The notes beneath the pieces were generated by a model. It was not told the origin of the DNA and ran no database searches. It saw only the letters and a list, made by a program, of their open reading frames with translations. A stretch of 64,000 bases of DNA from Pigmentiphaga sp. (lineage in GTDB: Bacteria; Pseudomonadota; Gammaproteobacteria; Burkholderiales; Burkholderiaceae_B). The DNA is taken from contig JALOAI010000005.1 in the NCBI GenBank assembly GCA_023228945.1, positions 62,001-126,000 on the forward strand, given 5' to 3'. The position numbers and the translations under genes are program-made. Each line of letters starts with the position of its first letter. Within the stretch, counting starts at the first letter, position 1. Below, piece after piece: positions 1 to 10,396 of the stretch.

Positions 1-160
1 GTTCCTGAGTGGGTCGCATGCTGGGCGCCGTGACGGCAAGGCAAAAGAGGTCGCCTCGATTTTGTGATACTATCCCGTCCCTGTCGTTGTTCGGCAACTT
101 CGGTTGCGAATCCACGGCCAGCAGGCATCCGGGGTTTTGTTCGATGTAAGGCACCACGGT

Positions 161-188
161 TTGCGCAATTTAAAAAGCCTGCTATAAT
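161..188 (+). promoter_or_regulatory. sigma-70 promoter of tRNA-Asn
   Basis: TTGCGC at 161-166 and a perfect TATAAT at 183-188 are separated by 16 bp, and the -10 ends 10 bp before the tRNA 5' end. The same TTGCGC -35 recurs at the tRNA-Val promoter in this window. Position and consensus fit are seen directly; activity is inferred. Confidence 0.75.
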
Positions 189-198
189 CGCTGTCTCT

Positions 199-274
199 TC
201 CCCAATAGCTCAGTCGGTAGAGCGACGGACTGTTAATCCGCAGGTCCCTGGTTCGAGTCCAGGTTGGGGAGCCA
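199..274 (+). tRNA. tRNA-Asn (anticodon GTT)
   Basis: A 76-nt cloverleaf with acceptor stem TCCCCAA/TTGGGGA, the D-arm AGCTCAGTCGGTAGAGC, anticodon GTT at 232-234, the T-arm GGTTCGAGTCC, and an encoded CCA at 272-274. It decodes AAC/AAU. A promoter lies just upstream and a Rho-independent hairpin follows, so it looks like a single-gene transcript. Confidence 0.97.
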
Positions 275-292
275 AGAATTTCTCAAGAAATC

Positions 293-326
293 AAGCCCTT
301 ACGGTAGGTCGCCGTGGGGGCTTTTT
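293..326 (+). terminator. Rho-independent terminator after tRNA-Asn
   Basis: AAGCCC (293-298) pairs with GGGCTT (318-323) and an inner ACGG/CCGT helix supports it. A T-run follows at 322-326. It sits 19 nt after the tRNA CCA. Confidence 0.75.
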
Positions 327-347
327 GTCGTCGGCCGCGCCTGATGC

Positions 348-375
348 AAAAAGCCCCCGTTGGCAACGGGCTTTT
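348..375. terminator. bidirectional hairpin terminator
   Basis: AAAAGCCC...GTT and AACGGGCTTTT form a stem with a GGC loop, flanked by A-run on the left and T-run on the right. It could stop transcription from either side and isolates the tRNA from the glycosylase gene that starts at 486. Confidence 0.65.
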
Positions 376-485
376 CACCGAATGGTGGTGGTGAGGCTCT
401 CCGGCCGGGACGCCGGAGCTCTTCACGTGCTTGCCCGTGCCGCTTCTGTGCGCCTTTTTTACGTATCCCATCGTAGAGCTTATCG

Positions 486-857
486 ATGACCCGCATCAAC
501 TGCGTTCCCGTGCAGGAGCTGAGCGGTCCCCATCTCGTAGCGGAGTATCGGGAGCTGCCTCGTGTCTTCGCGCTTGCCCAAAAGGCCGCGAGCCGGGGAG
601 ATGTGGTGTCTTTAGCCGCCTATACCCTGGGCCAGGGGCATCTGCGCTTTTTCTACACCCGGCTGGGCTACCTCGCCAAACGGCATGCCGAGTTGATTGC
701 GGAAATGAGGCGTCGCGGCTATCAGCCTCGATTCGACGGTGTGCGCCGCGATCAGTATCCCGAGATCCCCGATGCCCTCTGGAACGACTGGTTGCCTACG
801 GAGGCGGCACTGGCTCTCAATCGCCAGCGCATCCGGGAGCGGAGCGGCGCAAGCTGA
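486..857 (+). CDS. pdg: pyrimidine dimer DNA glycosylase / AP lyase (T4 endonuclease V family)
   Basis: A 123-residue protein that would excise UV cyclobutane pyrimidine dimers. It starts MTRIN like T4 DenV and keeps the family's active-site layout at the same numbering: Thr2 (the nucleophilic N-terminus once Met is removed), Arg3, His16, Arg22, Glu23 and Arg26 in AEYRELPR. The middle GHLRFFYTRLGYLAKRHAELI also matches the family. It is about 15 residues shorter than T4 DenV (138) and ends before the aromatic WYKYYG-type tail that contacts the dimer in the phage enzyme. The ATG at 486 is forced, because Thr must be residue 2. It is monocistronic and faces hprK tail to tail. Its spread suggests horizontal origin, which is an inference. 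Confidence 0.93.
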   Translation: MTRINCVPVQELSGPHLVAEYRELPRVFALAQKAASRGDVVSLAAYTLGQGHLRFFYTRLGYLAKRHAELIAEMRRRGYQPRFDGVRRDQYPEIPDALWNDWLPTEAALALNRQRIRERSGAS

Positions 858-959
858 GCTTCTTCGCGGAGGCTGGCGAGGTGCGGCTTGCCGCGGCGCT
901 TCCGGTCGGACGCACCGCCCCGGCAGCCACTGCGCCCGGCCGGAAGTGCCCGCGGCGGT

Positions 960-1889
960 TCAGATCTCGTTCTGCCGGATGGCCTGCACCTGGCGCTCCA
1001 TGAACTCGGCCAGGGTGTCGATGCCGCGCAATTGCAGAATGGTGTTGCGCACCGCGGCTTCGACGAGAACGGCAAGGTTGCGCCCAGCGGCCACCGGAAG
1101 CACCACTTTGCGGATCGGCAGGCCCAGAACGTCTTGGGTGGTGTCTTGGAGCGGAAGGCGCTCCCGATGGGCTTCTTCGGAAAGGGCGCGTACCAGCTGC
1201 ACGATGAGGCGCAGCCGCATTTTGCGGCGTACCGAGCTTTCGCCAAAAATGGTGCGGATGTCGAGCAGGCCCAGGCCGCGGACTTCCAGGATGTTCTGCA
1301 GCAGGGGCGGGCAGTGGCCGTCGATGAAGTCGGGACCCACCTGGGCGAATTCGACGGCGTCGTCGGCCACCAGGCCGTGGCCGCGGGTGATGAGCTCGAG
1401 CGCCAGTTCGCTTTTGCCCAGGCCGGAGTCGCCGGCCAGGAGCACCCCAAGGCCCAGCACATCCATGAACACGCCGTGCATGATGAGGCGGGGCGCCAGC
1501 GCGCGCCCGACGTAAAGGCGCAGGATGTCGATCAGTTCCGCGGCATTGAGCGGGGAGCCGAGCAGGGGCACGCTGTGGGTATTGCAGTTCTGGATGAGAT
1601 CGTCGGGCGGAACCAGGCCTTCGGCGACCACGAGGGCGGGTACGCCGCCGGAGAGCAGGTCTTCGAAGTGGTGCAGCCGGCGGTTGACGTCGAAGCGCAG
1701 GTAGTAGGTCATCTCGCGATGGCCGAACACCTGGATCCGGGTGGGATGGATCAGGTTGAGGTGACCGACCCGGTCGGACGGTGCGAGATAGTCGTCGGCC
1801 AGGGCGCGTTCGGCGCCGGCGCGCCCGGCGAGCCAGACCAGGCCCAGCTTTTCGGCGTTGTCGTCGGCCAGGATCTGGATTGTCAGCAT
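960..1889 (-). CDS. hprK: HPr kinase/phosphorylase
   Basis: A 309-residue bifunctional enzyme that phosphorylates and dephosphorylates the regulatory serine of HPr. The N-terminal half (about 1-125) is the HprK-N domain. The C-terminal kinase domain carries His138 in MHG, the Walker A loop GDSGLGKS (153-160), acidic residues in LVADD (about 173-177) and the HPrK signature VRGLGLLDI. Its stop and the ptsN stop are close: hprK starts 11 bp downstream of ptsN on the same strand, so the two form one operon. In betaproteobacteria this protein sits with PTS-Ntr and is thought to be regulatory rather than for sugar uptake; that is family knowledge. Confidence 0.97.
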   Translation of the reverse strand: MLTIQILADDNAEKLGLVWLAGRAGAERALADDYLAPSDRVGHLNLIHPTRIQVFGHREMTYYLRFDVNRRLHHFEDLLSGGVPALVVAEGLVPPDDLIQNCNTHSVPLLGSPLNAAELIDILRLYVGRALAPRLIMHGVFMDVLGLGVLLAGDSGLGKSELALELITRGHGLVADDAVEFAQVGPDFIDGHCPPLLQNILEVRGLGLLDIRTIFGESSVRRKMRLRLIVQLVRALSEEAHRERLPLQDTTQDVLGLPIRKVVLPVAAGRNLAVLVEAAVRNTILQLRGIDTLAEFMERQVQAIRQNEI

Positions 1890-1900
1890 GGGCGCGTGCG

Positions 1901-2368
1901 TCAGGCGTCGGGCGCTGGCTGCCAGTCGTGCAGGATGGCGTGCACGGCTTCGGGCGTGCTGGCGTCGAGCAGGGCCTGGCGAAGGTCTTTGCTGGACAGC
2001 ATGTGGGCGAGCTCGGCCAGGATCTCGAGGTGCTGTTGCGTGGCGACCTCGGGAACCAGCAGGAACATCAGCACGCGCACCGGTTGGCCGTCGGGGGCGT
2101 CGAAGGGTACCGGTTGCGCCAGGCGAATGAAGGTGGCGACAGGCTGATCGAGGCCCTTGATGCGGCCATGCGGCACTGCCACACCATAGCCGAGGGCGGT
2201 GGAGCCCAGGCGTTCGCGTGCAAACAGGCTGTCGAAAACCGTGAGGCGGGCAAGGCCGTGGTGGTTCTCGAAGATCAAGGCCGCGTGTTCGAACGCGCGC
2301 TTCTTGCTGGTGGCCGGCAGGTCGAGAACGATGTTCGAGACCGGCAGGATACTGGAAATCAGGCTCAT
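1901..2368 (-). CDS. ptsN: PTS-Ntr EIIA component
   Basis: A 155-residue EIIA(Ntr) phosphocarrier with the phosphorylatable His67 in GVAVPHGRI. It takes phosphate from NPr/HPr and acts in nitrogen, potassium and envelope-stress signalling rather than sugar transport. It lies directly upstream of hprK and downstream of hpf in the classical rpoN-region order, although rpoN itself is not here. The ATG at 2368 is the only good start, with a TATAAT -10 box 33 nt upstream. Confidence 0.96.
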   Translation of the reverse strand: MSLISSILPVSNIVLDLPATSKKRAFEHAALIFENHHGLARLTVFDSLFARERLGSTALGYGVAVPHGRIKGLDQPVATFIRLAQPVPFDAPDGQPVRVLMFLLVPEVATQQHLEILAELAHMLSSKDLRQALLDASTPEAVHAILHDWQPAPDA

Positions 2369-2400
2369 GGATCGAGGTGCTTCACTGCAGCAAACGAATC

Positions 2401-2406
2401 ATTATA
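2401..2406 (-). promoter_or_regulatory. candidate -10 box for ptsN-hprK
   Basis: Reading leftward there is a perfect TATAAT at 2406-2401, 33 nt before the ptsN ATG. No clear -35 is visible at the expected spacing, so an activator or a weak promoter is possible. Confidence 0.4.
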
Positions 2407-2479
2407 GGGGATGGGGCGGAAGTTTCCTCCCCCGCGTGAGCCACGCCTGCGCGATGCGGGCTGGGGTACGAAAATGACA

Positions 2480-2499
2480 CGGCACCCCGCAGGGTGCCG
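2480..2499 (-). terminator. hairpin downstream of hpf
   Basis: A perfect 8-bp stem CGGCACCC/GGGTGCCG with a 4-nt loop lies 54 nt after the hpf stop. On the minus strand it is followed by TGTCATTTTC, a weak U-tract. It probably separates hpf from ptsN transcription. Confidence 0.45.
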
Positions 2500-2552
2500 C
2501 TGCCTGGAAATCCGGCGCGCCTGGCATGGGCCGGGGCCGGTTCTTCCAGTGG

Positions 2553-2897
2553 TCAGGCGCCGGATTCAAGTGGCGCTTCGTCGATGGGAAAGCGTTTGAT
2601 CGCCGCGGCCGCGTGGTTCTGGATCTGATCTTTGTATTTGATGATTTGGCGATCCAGCTTATCGATGAGCGCATCGATGGCGGCGTAGAGGTTTTCGTCG
2701 GTTGCCTCGCAGTGCAGATCCTTGCCGGGTACGTGGACGGTGATGTCCGCGTTGTGCCGCAGCTTGGCGGCGGACAGGATGACCTGGGTATCGATGATGT
2801 GATCGAAGTGCCGCAGGACTCTGGCCAGTTTGGTGGTGACGTACTCCCGGATGGCAGGGGTGATATCGAGTTGATGGCCACTGATGCTCAGGTTCAT
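2553..2897 (-). CDS. hpf: ribosome hibernation promoting factor
   Basis: A 114-residue short HPF/YfiA-family protein that binds the 30S subunit and promotes inactive ribosome dimers in starvation. It begins MNLSISGHQLDITPAIREYV, the conserved beta-alpha start, followed by DITVHVPGKDLHCEATDENL and the helix AIDALIDKLDRQIIKYKDQI. The longer open frame extends 35 codons upstream, but ATG 2897 has the AGGAG-like GGGAGA ribosome site and gives the family length. It lies in the usual cluster between lptB and ptsN, with its own promoter. Confidence 0.95.
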   Translation of the reverse strand: MNLSISGHQLDITPAIREYVTTKLARVLRHFDHIIDTQVILSAAKLRHNADITVHVPGKDLHCEATDENLYAAIDALIDKLDRQIIKYKDQIQNHAAAAIKRFPIDEAPLESGA

Positions 2898-2953
2898 ACG
2901 AGAAGTCTCCCGGGTTGATTCGCACCGGGCCAGGAGGGACCCGGTACGACTCC

Positions 2954-2981
2954 AGTGTAGCGAGTCGTAAAACGAATGCAA
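2954..2981 (-). promoter_or_regulatory. candidate sigma-70 promoter of hpf
   Basis: On the minus strand TTGCAT (2981-2976) and TACACT (2959-2954) are 16 bp apart. The -10 lies inside the loop of a perfect hairpin, ACGACTC/GAGTCGT (2946-2952 and 2962-2968). It would give hpf a transcript separate from lptB. Confidence 0.5.
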
Positions 2982-3024
2982 GTGGGAAGAAACGCGTATC
3001 ATGAGAGGGTTTGGCTCGCGTTCG

Positions 3025-3774
3025 TTACATCCGGAAGTGTTCGCCCAGATAAACGCGCCGTACGGCGGGATCGTCCACGATGTCGTCGGGATGGCCCGAG
3101 GTGAGCACCGAGCCGTCGCTGATGATGTAGGCGCGGTCGCAGATGCCCAGGGTTTCGCGCACGTTGTGATCGGTGATGAGCACGCCGATGTTGCGGCTTT
3201 TCAAGAACCCGACGATGCGCTGGATTTCGATCACCGCGATGGGGTCCACCCCCGCAAATGGCTCGTCCAGCAGGATGAAGCGCGGGTCGGTGGCCAGGGC
3301 GCGAGCGATCTCCACGCGGCGGCGTTCGCCACCCGAGAGCGAAATCGCATCGTTGCCGCGAATATGGCCGATCTGCAGTTCTTCCAGCAGTTCTTCCAGC
3401 GCCTGGTCGATGCGCGCGCGCGGCAGGCGCGTGCCGTCGGCGTCGCGCCGCAGTTCGAGCACGGCGCGTATGTTCTGCTCCACCGTGAGCCGGCGGAACA
3501 CCGAGGCGTCCTGAGGCAGGTACGAAAGCCCGAGCCGGGCGCGCTGGTGGATGGGCATGGCCGTGAGGGCCTGGTTGTCGATTTCGATGCGGCCGGCGTC
3601 GGCGGCCACCAGGCCGACGATCATATAGAAGCTGGTGGTCTTGCCCGCGCCATTGGGACCGAGCAAACCGACGACTTCGCCGCTGGCGACCTCGAGCGAG
3701 ACGTCGCGCACGACGGTCCGGCCGCCGTAGGTCTTGCGCAAGCCCATGGCCCGCAGGCGCCCGTGAGCCTTCAA
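3025..3774 (-). CDS. lptB: LPS export ABC transporter ATPase LptB
   Basis: A 249-residue cytoplasmic ATPase that powers LPS extraction from the inner membrane with LptFG. Walker A is GPNGAGKTT, the signature is LSGGERRRVEIARAL, and Walker B is RFILLDEPFAGVD. The frame starts with TTG at 3774, whose last bases overlap the lptA stop (TTGA); an ATG 9 codons in (3747) is an alternative. It is translationally coupled to lptA in the kdsD-kdsC-lptC-lptA-lptB operon. Confidence 0.97.
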   Translation of the reverse strand: MKAHGRLRAMGLRKTYGGRTVVRDVSLEVASGEVVGLLGPNGAGKTTSFYMIVGLVAADAGRIEIDNQALTAMPIHQRARLGLSYLPQDASVFRRLTVEQNIRAVLELRRDADGTRLPRARIDQALEELLEELQIGHIRGNDAISLSGGERRRVEIARALATDPRFILLDEPFAGVDPIAVIEIQRIVGFLKSRNIGVLITDHNVRETLGICDRAYIISDGSVLTSGHPDDIVDDPAVRRVYLGEHFRM

Positions 3775-4391
3775 GAGTTGCCTCCGTCGGGCTGGCAGGA
3801 GGTGATGATCTGGTCGGATTTCTGGCGTGAGCCGATCACGGTGCGCACCCGGCGGCCATCGCGGCCGGCCTGGCCGTCGCCCTGAGCGGTGTAGACCTCG
3901 GTTTCCTGGTTGTAGCGGATGCGCTCGCCCTGCACCTGGTCGAGCACCTGGCCGCAGGCCATGCGGCTGACCACGGCGCGCCCGATGAATTCGAGCAGGT
4001 TGGTGCTGCTGTCGTATTCGGCGCGGTCGGCATGGCCTTCGACCACCTCGACGTGCTCGGGGTTGGTCTGGCGGACGAACACCTGCTTGCCGCCCGCGGC
4101 GGTAGCCACCGCGAACTGATCGCCGTTGGGCGCCTGGCGCAGCTCGAGGCGGTGGGCGCGCAGCGACAAAGGGCCCCGCGTCAGCACGACGTTGCCGGTG
4201 AAGACGCTGACCTGGCGGGCGTCGTCGTATTCGAGCGTATCGGAGTCGATCAGTGTGGGAACGTCGTCGGCGAGGGCCGGCGCGGCATGGAGCGCGGGCA
4301 GCGGCGCACAGCCCAGCGCGGCGCCGGCAAGCGCGGCGCCCAGCCAGCGGCGGAGGGAGCGGTGTGGAGTCGTGGAAACGGCGGTCGGCAT
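3771..4391 (-). CDS. lptA: LPS transport periplasmic protein LptA
   Basis: About 206 residues. An N-terminal signal region (RRWLGAALAGAALG, then ALHAAPALADD) is followed by the OstA/LptA beta-jellyroll starting at IDSDTLEYDDARQVSVFTGNVVL. It bridges LptC in the inner membrane to LptD at the outer membrane. The ATG at 4391 was chosen because it lies 10 nt after the lptC stop and gives a proper signal peptide; a longer frame runs back into lptC. Confidence 0.93.
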   Translation of the reverse strand: MPTAVSTTPHRSLRRWLGAALAGAALGCAPLPALHAAPALADDVPTLIDSDTLEYDDARQVSVFTGNVVLTRGPLSLRAHRLELRQAPNGDQFAVATAAGGKQVFVRQTNPEHVEVVEGHADRAEYDSSTNLLEFIGRAVVSRMACGQVLDQVQGERIRYNQETEVYTAQGDGQAGRDGRRVRTVIGSRQKSDQIITSCQPDGGNS

Positions 4392-4401
4392 GCGCGTGGG
4401 G

Positions 4402-5007
4402 CTAGCGGTGGGGTGGGGCGGCCTCGTCGGCGGCGCGGGGCATGATTTTGACACGGGTGTCGGCCTCCACCCGCAAGCGGCGGGTCTGGTTATCGTAATG
4501 CATGCCGATACCGCTCATGCGGGAGCCATCTTCGCGCGTGATCGTCGCCGGCTGGTCGGTGAACGCGACGTCCTGCTCGGGCAGAAGGGTGAGCACGGTG
4601 GTTTCGATGAGCAGGTCGGGGGTGTCGTCGGCATTCTGCCGTTGCAGGCGCACATTGCCCGAGAGCACGACGCGCTCGCCGTCTTGATCCATCACGCCGG
4701 TGTCGGCGGTGGCGACGGTGATCGAGCGGTCGGGGCGCTGGCTGACGGCGCGCGGGGTGATCACTTCATAAGAGTCGTCGTCGGGGTAGTGAACGGCGCG
4801 CGGGCTTTCGAGGCGCGCGTTGGCCACTCCGGTTTCGTCGATCTGGACCATGGCGAAGCGGTCGATGAAGGCATCCATCTCGTGGGTGAGGCGGCGCGGC
4901 GGGTCGATGGGGATGGCCCGCTGGGCGTAATCGGCCGCCCACCACGTGCCCACGACGAGAGCCAGCAGCAGGCCGAGGGCGACGGACGAGGTGAGGCGTT
5001 CGCGCAT
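4402..5007 (-). CDS. lptC: LPS export protein LptC
   Basis: A 201-residue bitopic inner-membrane protein with one N-terminal transmembrane helix (VALGLLLALVVGTWWAADYA) and a periplasmic LptC fold. It hands LPS from LptBFG to LptA. It lies 6 nt downstream of kdsC and just upstream of lptA. The sequence is weakly conserved in this family, so the call leans on topology and operon position as well as length. Confidence 0.92.
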   Translation of the reverse strand: MRERLTSSVALGLLLALVVGTWWAADYAQRAIPIDPPRRLTHEMDAFIDRFAMVQIDETGVANARLESPRAVHYPDDDSYEVITPRAVSQRPDRSITVATADTGVMDQDGERVVLSGNVRLQRQNADDTPDLLIETTVLTLLPEQDVAFTDQPATITREDGSRMSGIGMHYDNQTRRLRVEADTRVKIMPRAADEAAPPHR

Positions 5008-5013
5008 GCTGCC

Positions 5014-5628
5014 TTATTGCAGGGTGCCGCCGGCGGGCACCGCCGGCGATCCCGCCTGGATGAGGGGGCCCAGCCGGCCCTGCGCGGCCAGAATGACATC
5101 GCAGCATTCGCGCACGGCGCCGTGGCCGCCGGACTGCGCCGTGACCCAGTGCGCCACCTGGGCGACATAGGCCGGCGCCTCGGGCACGGTGACGGCCAGC
5201 CCGGCCAGCTGCATGGCCGGCAGGTCGTTGATGTCGTCGCCCATATAGCCGATCTGGGCCGAACCCAGGCCGTGGCGATGCATCAACGTTTGCAGGGCTT
5301 CGCCCTTGTGATGGACGCCCTGGATGAGGTCGGCCACGCCGAGGTCGGCCGCGCGCCGGGTGACGGCCGGGCCGCCGCGGGCGGTGATCCAGGCCACCGC
5401 CACGCCGCCGGCGGACAGCAGGCGCAAACCCTGGCCGTCGAGAACGTTGAAACGCTTGATGGTCTCGCCGTGCTCGCCGTACCACAGCGAACCATCGGTG
5501 AGAATGCCATCGACATCGAACACCATCAGCCGCACGGCGGCGGCGCGATCGCGCACGCTGGCGGCGATGCGCGCCAGGACCAGGGCATCGGCGGGATGGG
5601 GAACGGTGGGAATCGTAGTGGGTGGCAT
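5014..5628 (-). CDS. kdsC: 3-deoxy-D-manno-octulosonate 8-phosphate phosphatase
   Basis: A 204-residue HAD phosphatase that releases Kdo from Kdo-8-phosphate for LPS core synthesis. The nucleophile motif is FDVDGILTDG (37-46, Asp38 and Asp40). Motif II/III is followed by the Mg-binding GDDINDLP. The ATG at 5628 lies 8 nt after the kdsD stop; a much longer open frame upstream is a shadow of kdsD. It is the second gene of the Kdo/LPS-transport operon. Confidence 0.95.
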   Translation of the reverse strand: MPPTTIPTVPHPADALVLARIAASVRDRAAAVRLMVFDVDGILTDGSLWYGEHGETIKRFNVLDGQGLRLLSAGGVAVAWITARGGPAVTRRAADLGVADLIQGVHHKGEALQTLMHRHGLGSAQIGYMGDDINDLPAMQLAGLAVTVPEAPAYVAQVAHWVTAQSGGHGAVRECCDVILAAQGRLGPLIQAGSPAVPAGGTLQ

Positions 5629-5636
5629 GGGCGACG

Positions 5637-6629
5637 TTATACCACCTTGGCGGCCATCAGGTCGTGCATATGCAGGGCGCCCACCAGGGCGCCGGAGGCG
5701 TCGAGCACCAGCAATTGGCTGAGCCGGTGCTCGTCCATCATGGCGGCGGCTTCGGCGGCGAGCGCATCGGGCCCGATGTGGCGGGGGCCGGGCGTCATGC
5801 CGTCGGCCACCGTGAGCTGGCGGAGATCGCCGCCGCGCGCGATCAGGCGGCGGAGGTCGCCATCGGTGAAGATGCCGAGGGGCCGCCCCCGGGCGTCGAC
5901 GACCACCGTCATGCCCATGCCTTTGCGGGACATTTCTTCCAGCGTTTGCGCCAGCGGCGTGTCGGGTGTGACGGCGGGCAGGCGTACGCCGCTGCGCATG
6001 ACGTCGCGCACGTGGGTGAGGAGGCGTCGGCCCAGGGCGCCGCCAGGGTGCGAACGGGCGAAATCGTCGGGGCCGAAGCCGCGGGCCTCGAGGCAGGCCA
6101 CGGCGAGGGCGTCGCCCAGCGCCAGCGCGACAGTGCTGCTTGCGGTGGGCGCCAGGTTGAGCGGGCAGGCCTCCTGGGCCACCGAGGTGTCGAGGAAAAC
6201 GTCGGCCAGCGCCGCCAGGGGCGAGTCGGCGTTGCCGGTAAGGGCGATGACGCGGGCGCCCATGCGCCGGGCCAGGGGCAGAATGGTGAGGAGTTCGTCG
6301 GTGGTGCCGGAATGCGAGAGCGCGATGATGACGTCGTGGGCGGTGATCATGCCGAGATCGCCATGCACCGCCTCGGCCGCGTGGACGAAAAACGCGGGGG
6401 TGCCGGTGGAGGCGAGGGTGGCGGCGATCTTGCGGCCGATGTGGCCCGATTTGCCGATGCCGCTGACGACCACCCGCCCCGTGGCTTCGAGGAGGAGGGC
6501 GACGGCGTCGGTAAAGGGCGAGCCCAGGCGGTTGGCCAGGGCGGAGACCGCCTCGGCCTCGATGCGTAGGGTGCGCTGGCCGCTGGCGAGCCATTGCCGG
6601 CGGGCGTCGGGGGTGGAAAGCGTGGGCAT
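5637..6629 (-). CDS. kdsD: arabinose-5-phosphate isomerase
   Basis: A 330-residue enzyme that interconverts ribulose-5-P and arabinose-5-P, the first step to Kdo. A SIS sugar-isomerase domain (about 40-185, with SGIGKSGHIGRKIAATLAST and the EAVHGDLGMI loop) is followed by two CBS domains (about 205-330). It heads the leftward kdsD-kdsC-lptC-lptA-lptB operon and is divergent from apt, with 144 bp between the start codons. Confidence 0.95.
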   Translation of the reverse strand: MPTLSTPDARRQWLASGQRTLRIEAEAVSALANRLGSPFTDAVALLLEATGRVVVSGIGKSGHIGRKIAATLASTGTPAFFVHAAEAVHGDLGMITAHDVIIALSHSGTTDELLTILPLARRMGARVIALTGNADSPLAALADVFLDTSVAQEACPLNLAPTASSTVALALGDALAVACLEARGFGPDDFARSHPGGALGRRLLTHVRDVMRSGVRLPAVTPDTPLAQTLEEMSRKGMGMTVVVDARGRPLGIFTDGDLRRLIARGGDLRQLTVADGMTPGPRHIGPDALAAEAAAMMDEHRLSQLLVLDASGALVGALHMHDLMAAKVV

Positions 6630-6773
6630 GGGCGTATGTTATCGCTAGTACCGGCATTTGCGCAGCCGGACAACCCCGGCGGGTTATCATGCCGGATGCG
6701 CCGCTTCGCGCGCCCGCGTTGCACGCGACTCGCATTGCATCCGTGTGTTGTCCTTCCCTCGGAATCGATCCCC

Positions 6774-7355
6774 ATGCTGCCCACTGCCGATTTCATCCGC
6801 GACCGGATCCGTACCGTGCCCGATTGGCCGACGCCGGGGGTGATGTTCCGGGACATCACTCCGGTGTTGCAGGATCCGCGCAGTTTCCGCCTGCTTATCG
6901 ATCTTCTCGTGTATCGCTACATGAACCGCCGCCTCGATCTGGTGGCCGGGGTCGACGCGCGAGGCTTCATCGTCGGCAGCGTGTTGGCCTACGAACTCAA
7001 TCTGGGTTTCGTGCCGGTGCGCAAAAAGGGCAAGCTGCCCTATCTCACCCTGGCCGAGGAATACCAGCTCGAATACGGCAGTGGCGCGGTCGAGATGCAT
7101 GCCGATGCGGTGCGCCCCGGCCAACGCGTGCTGCTGATCGACGACCTGATCGCCACCGGCGGCACGATGGTGGCGGCGATGAAGCTCCTGCAGCGCCTGG
7201 GCGCCAACGTGATCGAGGCCGCCACCATCATCGATCTGCCCTATCTGGGTGGCTCCGACGCCGTGCGCGAAACCGGGACTCCGCTATTCTCGGTCTGTGC
7301 CTTCGACGACGCCGCAGGCGAGCCGGCGGAAGCGACCAGTCCGCGGTCGGCCTGA
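6774..7355 (+). CDS. apt: adenine phosphoribosyltransferase
   Basis: A 193-residue salvage enzyme making AMP from adenine and PRPP. The PRPP-binding motif VLLIDDLIATGGT spans about 119-131, and the type I fold starts at IRTVPDWPTPGVMFRDITP. The frame is open 60 codons further upstream, but ATG 6774 gives the family N-terminus. The C-terminus (FDDAAGEPAEATSPRSA) is about 15-20 residues longer than in E. coli Apt. It faces uvrA tail to tail. Confidence 0.96.
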   Translation: MLPTADFIRDRIRTVPDWPTPGVMFRDITPVLQDPRSFRLLIDLLVYRYMNRRLDLVAGVDARGFIVGSVLAYELNLGFVPVRKKGKLPYLTLAEEYQLEYGSGAVEMHADAVRPGQRVLLIDDLIATGGTMVAAMKLLQRLGANVIEAATIIDLPYLGGSDAVRETGTPLFSVCAFDDAAGEPAEATSPRSA

Positions 7356-7374
7356 GCCGGCGGCGTTCGCCGGC
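7356..7374. other. hairpin after apt
   Basis: A perfect 7-bp stem GCCGGCG/CGCCGGC with a 5-nt loop begins at the base after the apt stop. There is no T-run, so it is at most a weak or Rho-assisted terminator between apt and uvrA. Confidence 0.35.
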
Positions 7375-7482
7375 CTCAACCGGAAGCCGGGTCGCGGCGG
7401 CAAGGTGGCATGCCGCGGGGGCGGGCAGCTCTCCGATTCCCCGCGAGGCTGGCGCGCGGATCGCGGGTGCGGCGCGGAGCCC

Positions 7483-10356
<2,874 letters not shown>

Positions 10357-10387
10357 TCGTGCTTCGCTACGCCCATGCAAACCCTGG

Positions 10388-10393
10388 ATTATA
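10388..10393 (-). promoter_or_regulatory. candidate -10 box of uvrA
   Basis: TATAAT reads leftward at 10393-10388, 31 nt before the uvrA ATG. The matching -35 position falls inside the first unit of the repeat array, with no consensus hexamer there. Confidence 0.45.
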
Positions 10394-10396
10394 AAA

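Noticed and set aside
2..67. Possible C-terminal end of a gene entering from the left (frame ending TGA at 65-67)
   Set aside because: Only 21 codons are visible and no family could be recognised, so it is not reported as a feature.
4126..6648. An 840-codon open frame on the plus strand
   Set aside because: It is antisense to lptA, lptC, kdsC and kdsD, all with clear family motifs. High GC keeps alternative frames open; the translation is low-complexity Arg/Ala/Gly-rich.
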